DNA of 64,000 nucleotides from Lineus longissimus (taxonomy: Eukaryota; Nemertea; Pilidiophora; Heteronemertea; Lineidae). The stretch is taken from the NCBI RefSeq assembly GCF_910592395.1, contig NC_088317.1, forward strand, positions 12,464,001 through 12,528,000, written 5' to 3'. Position numbers and translations under genes: made by a program. Positions 62,687-64,000 of the stretch are shown piece after piece; within the stretch, counting starts at the first letter, position 1, and each line of letters begins with the position of its first letter. Below the pieces are notes generated by a model that was not told where the DNA came from, made no database searches, and saw only the letters and a list, made by a program, of their open reading frames with translations.

Positions 62687-64000
62687 ACCTAAGACCTTTT
62701 ACGTGATTTTAAGGCTTTACGTGATTTTAAGGCTTTAACACCCTCTATTAAACCATAGATTATGGAGCTCACAATAGCAATAACTGCTATGATCAGATGT
62801 TCGGCTAGAAAGCCAACAACTGCACCAATTGTTTTCAGGAAAAATGAAACTAAAGACCCTATTATTCCCAGTAAAGCCGCAGCTGATTTCTTGGCTAGTT
62901 CTTTTAGCCATTCAGCAAACTTCTTGAGACCTTCTTTACTTTATCTGGTATTGATGGTTTTGGTCCTGGCCCAGGTTCTGGTGTAGGTCCTGGAGTTGGG
63001 TCTGGTCCTGGAGTTGGGTCTGGTCCTGGAGTTGGTTTTACAGATTTAGTGGCACCACTTAAAGCACTACTGATACTGAGACCTAGAGTTGTAAATGTCA
63101 TTACAACAGCTGTTATTATGGCGCTAATGGTTACACCATACGTCTTAAAAAGTAACTTTATTCTGTCCTTTAGAGGAATAGTTGAATCTGGTTTCTTTAG
63201 AACATCAACAATTAAACGTTTAATTCTTATAGTTTGTGACTCCCTGTCATTGTCTAACCTCCATACCTTTGACTGTTCCTCATACAATTTGTCATTTAGT
63301 TCATCTATTTGCTTTTTCAACTCTCCTTTATCTTTAGTATCTTCTTCTACAGACTTTACATAGTCTCTTGTTAAATTATGAAGCTGATCTTTTAATTCCT
63401 CTATTTGCATGTCCTTATCCATCTTTACTGCAGCTAGTTCATCACCAGCCTGTTTTAACCCTCTAAGTTCTCTCAAGGCATATTCAGTAAAACCCAGTGT
63501 TTTAAGTTCATCATCATTAGAATCTATCAGTTTATCTATTGGTTTGTTTGAACTGTTTACCTCATTAATTAATATATCTGTTTGAGTGGATGCAGATTTA
63601 GGTTCCCTTACTGGTGGGTCAGGTGCAATCATATCTTTAATCATGTTAGCAAATCTAGTACCAAACTTATTCTTTAAAGTGTTTTCAGCATAGAAGCTTC
63701 CATTATCCTTAGTTAAAGGAATTAACTTTATCTTTTCTCCATTATTATTAGTATAGACCGTGCTAAATAAATTTTTGTTTTCTAGTTTATCCGTTATCAA
63801 ATCAAATTCAGAATTTGATTTCCAATGTAAATAAAGTTTGTTACCTTTGTAAACAATTTGTGGTGCAAGATTACTCAATTTTTTCTTGTCATAATTCCAG
63901 TTTGATTCTCCCAATGCTTTATCAAGTTTATCCTCTATTTTATCGTAATTAAACTCCTTTTCCATCAATTCAGGGACAGTACCTCTTGCTCTTTCTGGAG
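62687..64000 (-). pseudogene. Long coiled-coil/membrane Polinton protein, frameshifted, cut by window edge
   Basis: The frame is open to the right edge with no certain start; a Met at 63965 is possible. The N-terminal part is mixed, then a long coiled coil (ELKDQLHNLTRDYVKSVEED and KKQIDELNDKLYEEQSKVWR), a hydrophobic segment (ITAIITAVVMTFTTLGL-like) and a Pro-Gly repeat (PGPDPTPGPDPTPGP). A frameshift near 62935 ends the frame at 62904. The adjoining frame then continues with an EWLKELAKKSAAALLGIIG helix and two membrane segments to a basic RKALKSRKRS end at 62687, the usual C terminus for this Polinton protein type. A viral membrane or core protein is inferred. Confidence 0.6.

Larger units (their letters stand above)
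47200..64000. mobile_element. Maverick/Polinton (adintovirus-like) element, right end outside window
   Basis: A cluster of hexon-type capsid, penton-like proteins, packaging ATPase, retrovirus-like integrase and protein-primed PolB defines this class of large virus-derived transposons. The left border lies between the BEL fragment (46960) and the capsid gene (47881) and cannot be fixed without the right terminal inverted repeat. Genes are tightly packed, AT-rich and on both strands. Breaks are few: two stops in the integrase tail, one stop in the HNH-like gene, one frameshift in the last gene. Confidence 0.9.

Overview
The window is eukaryotic and looks like the genome of an invertebrate animal, most likely a marine one. 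Genes are sparse, introns and splice sites are visible, the host genes are rhodopsin-type GPCRs, and most of the remaining recognisable sequence is transposon-derived. Frequent TACATGTA-like and TAGGCCTA-like words fit a mollusc, brachiopod, annelid or basal deuterostome, but the species cannot be fixed from the sequence.

Layout. Positions 1-11000 hold an inverted segmental duplication: a broken GPCR copy on + (466-1495) and an intact intronless GPCR on - (9863-10924). Between them are a nested foldback element (2364-3388) and a decayed pogo/Tigger DNA transposon with TA target duplication (5099-8065) that landed in a ~295-bp tandem repeat. Positions 11000-25600 are mostly non-coding: one MITE copy interrupted by an 898-bp insertion, foldbacks, minisatellites, a tandem pair of tRNA-like SINE heads and a LINE (CR1/L2-like) 3' end. 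A second GPCR with one intron lies at 25679-27021. Positions 28500-38000 are dominated by a Helitron on the - strand (Rep, PIF1-like helicase, and an unknown 282-aa protein). It is broken by two younger TIR elements whose exact borders can be read. Positions 38000-47000 contain duplicated exon-like modules, an Env/F-like retroelement fragment, two copies of the MITE, and a BEL/Pao reverse-transcriptase fragment.

From about 47.2 kb to the right edge lies a Maverick/Polinton (adintovirus-like) virus-derived element, at least 16 kb long and cut by the window edge. It has a hexon-type major capsid protein, two penton-like proteins, an A32/FtsK-type packaging ATPase, a retrovirus-like integrase, protein-primed family B DNA polymerase, an HNH-like zinc protein, and several membrane, coiled-coil and zinc-ribbon accessory proteins. 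Capsid and ATPase would make particles, PolB would replicate the linear DNA and integrase would insert it. In-frame stops and one frameshift show that this copy is decaying, although most frames are open. No adenain-type protease is visible.

The most unusual signal is a compact 25-nt double-hairpin motif scattered at least 22 times through the Polinton and not noticed elsewhere in the window. It has two 4-bp stems with 3-nt loops joined by a 3-nt spacer. It occurs in both orientations, inside genes in several reading frames and between genes, often in 30-bp tandem steps. The stems carry paired compensatory changes. A second signal is a pair of recurrent start-codon contexts (TAAATG and AAATAGAA-ATG) that may divide the Polinton genes into two expression classes.
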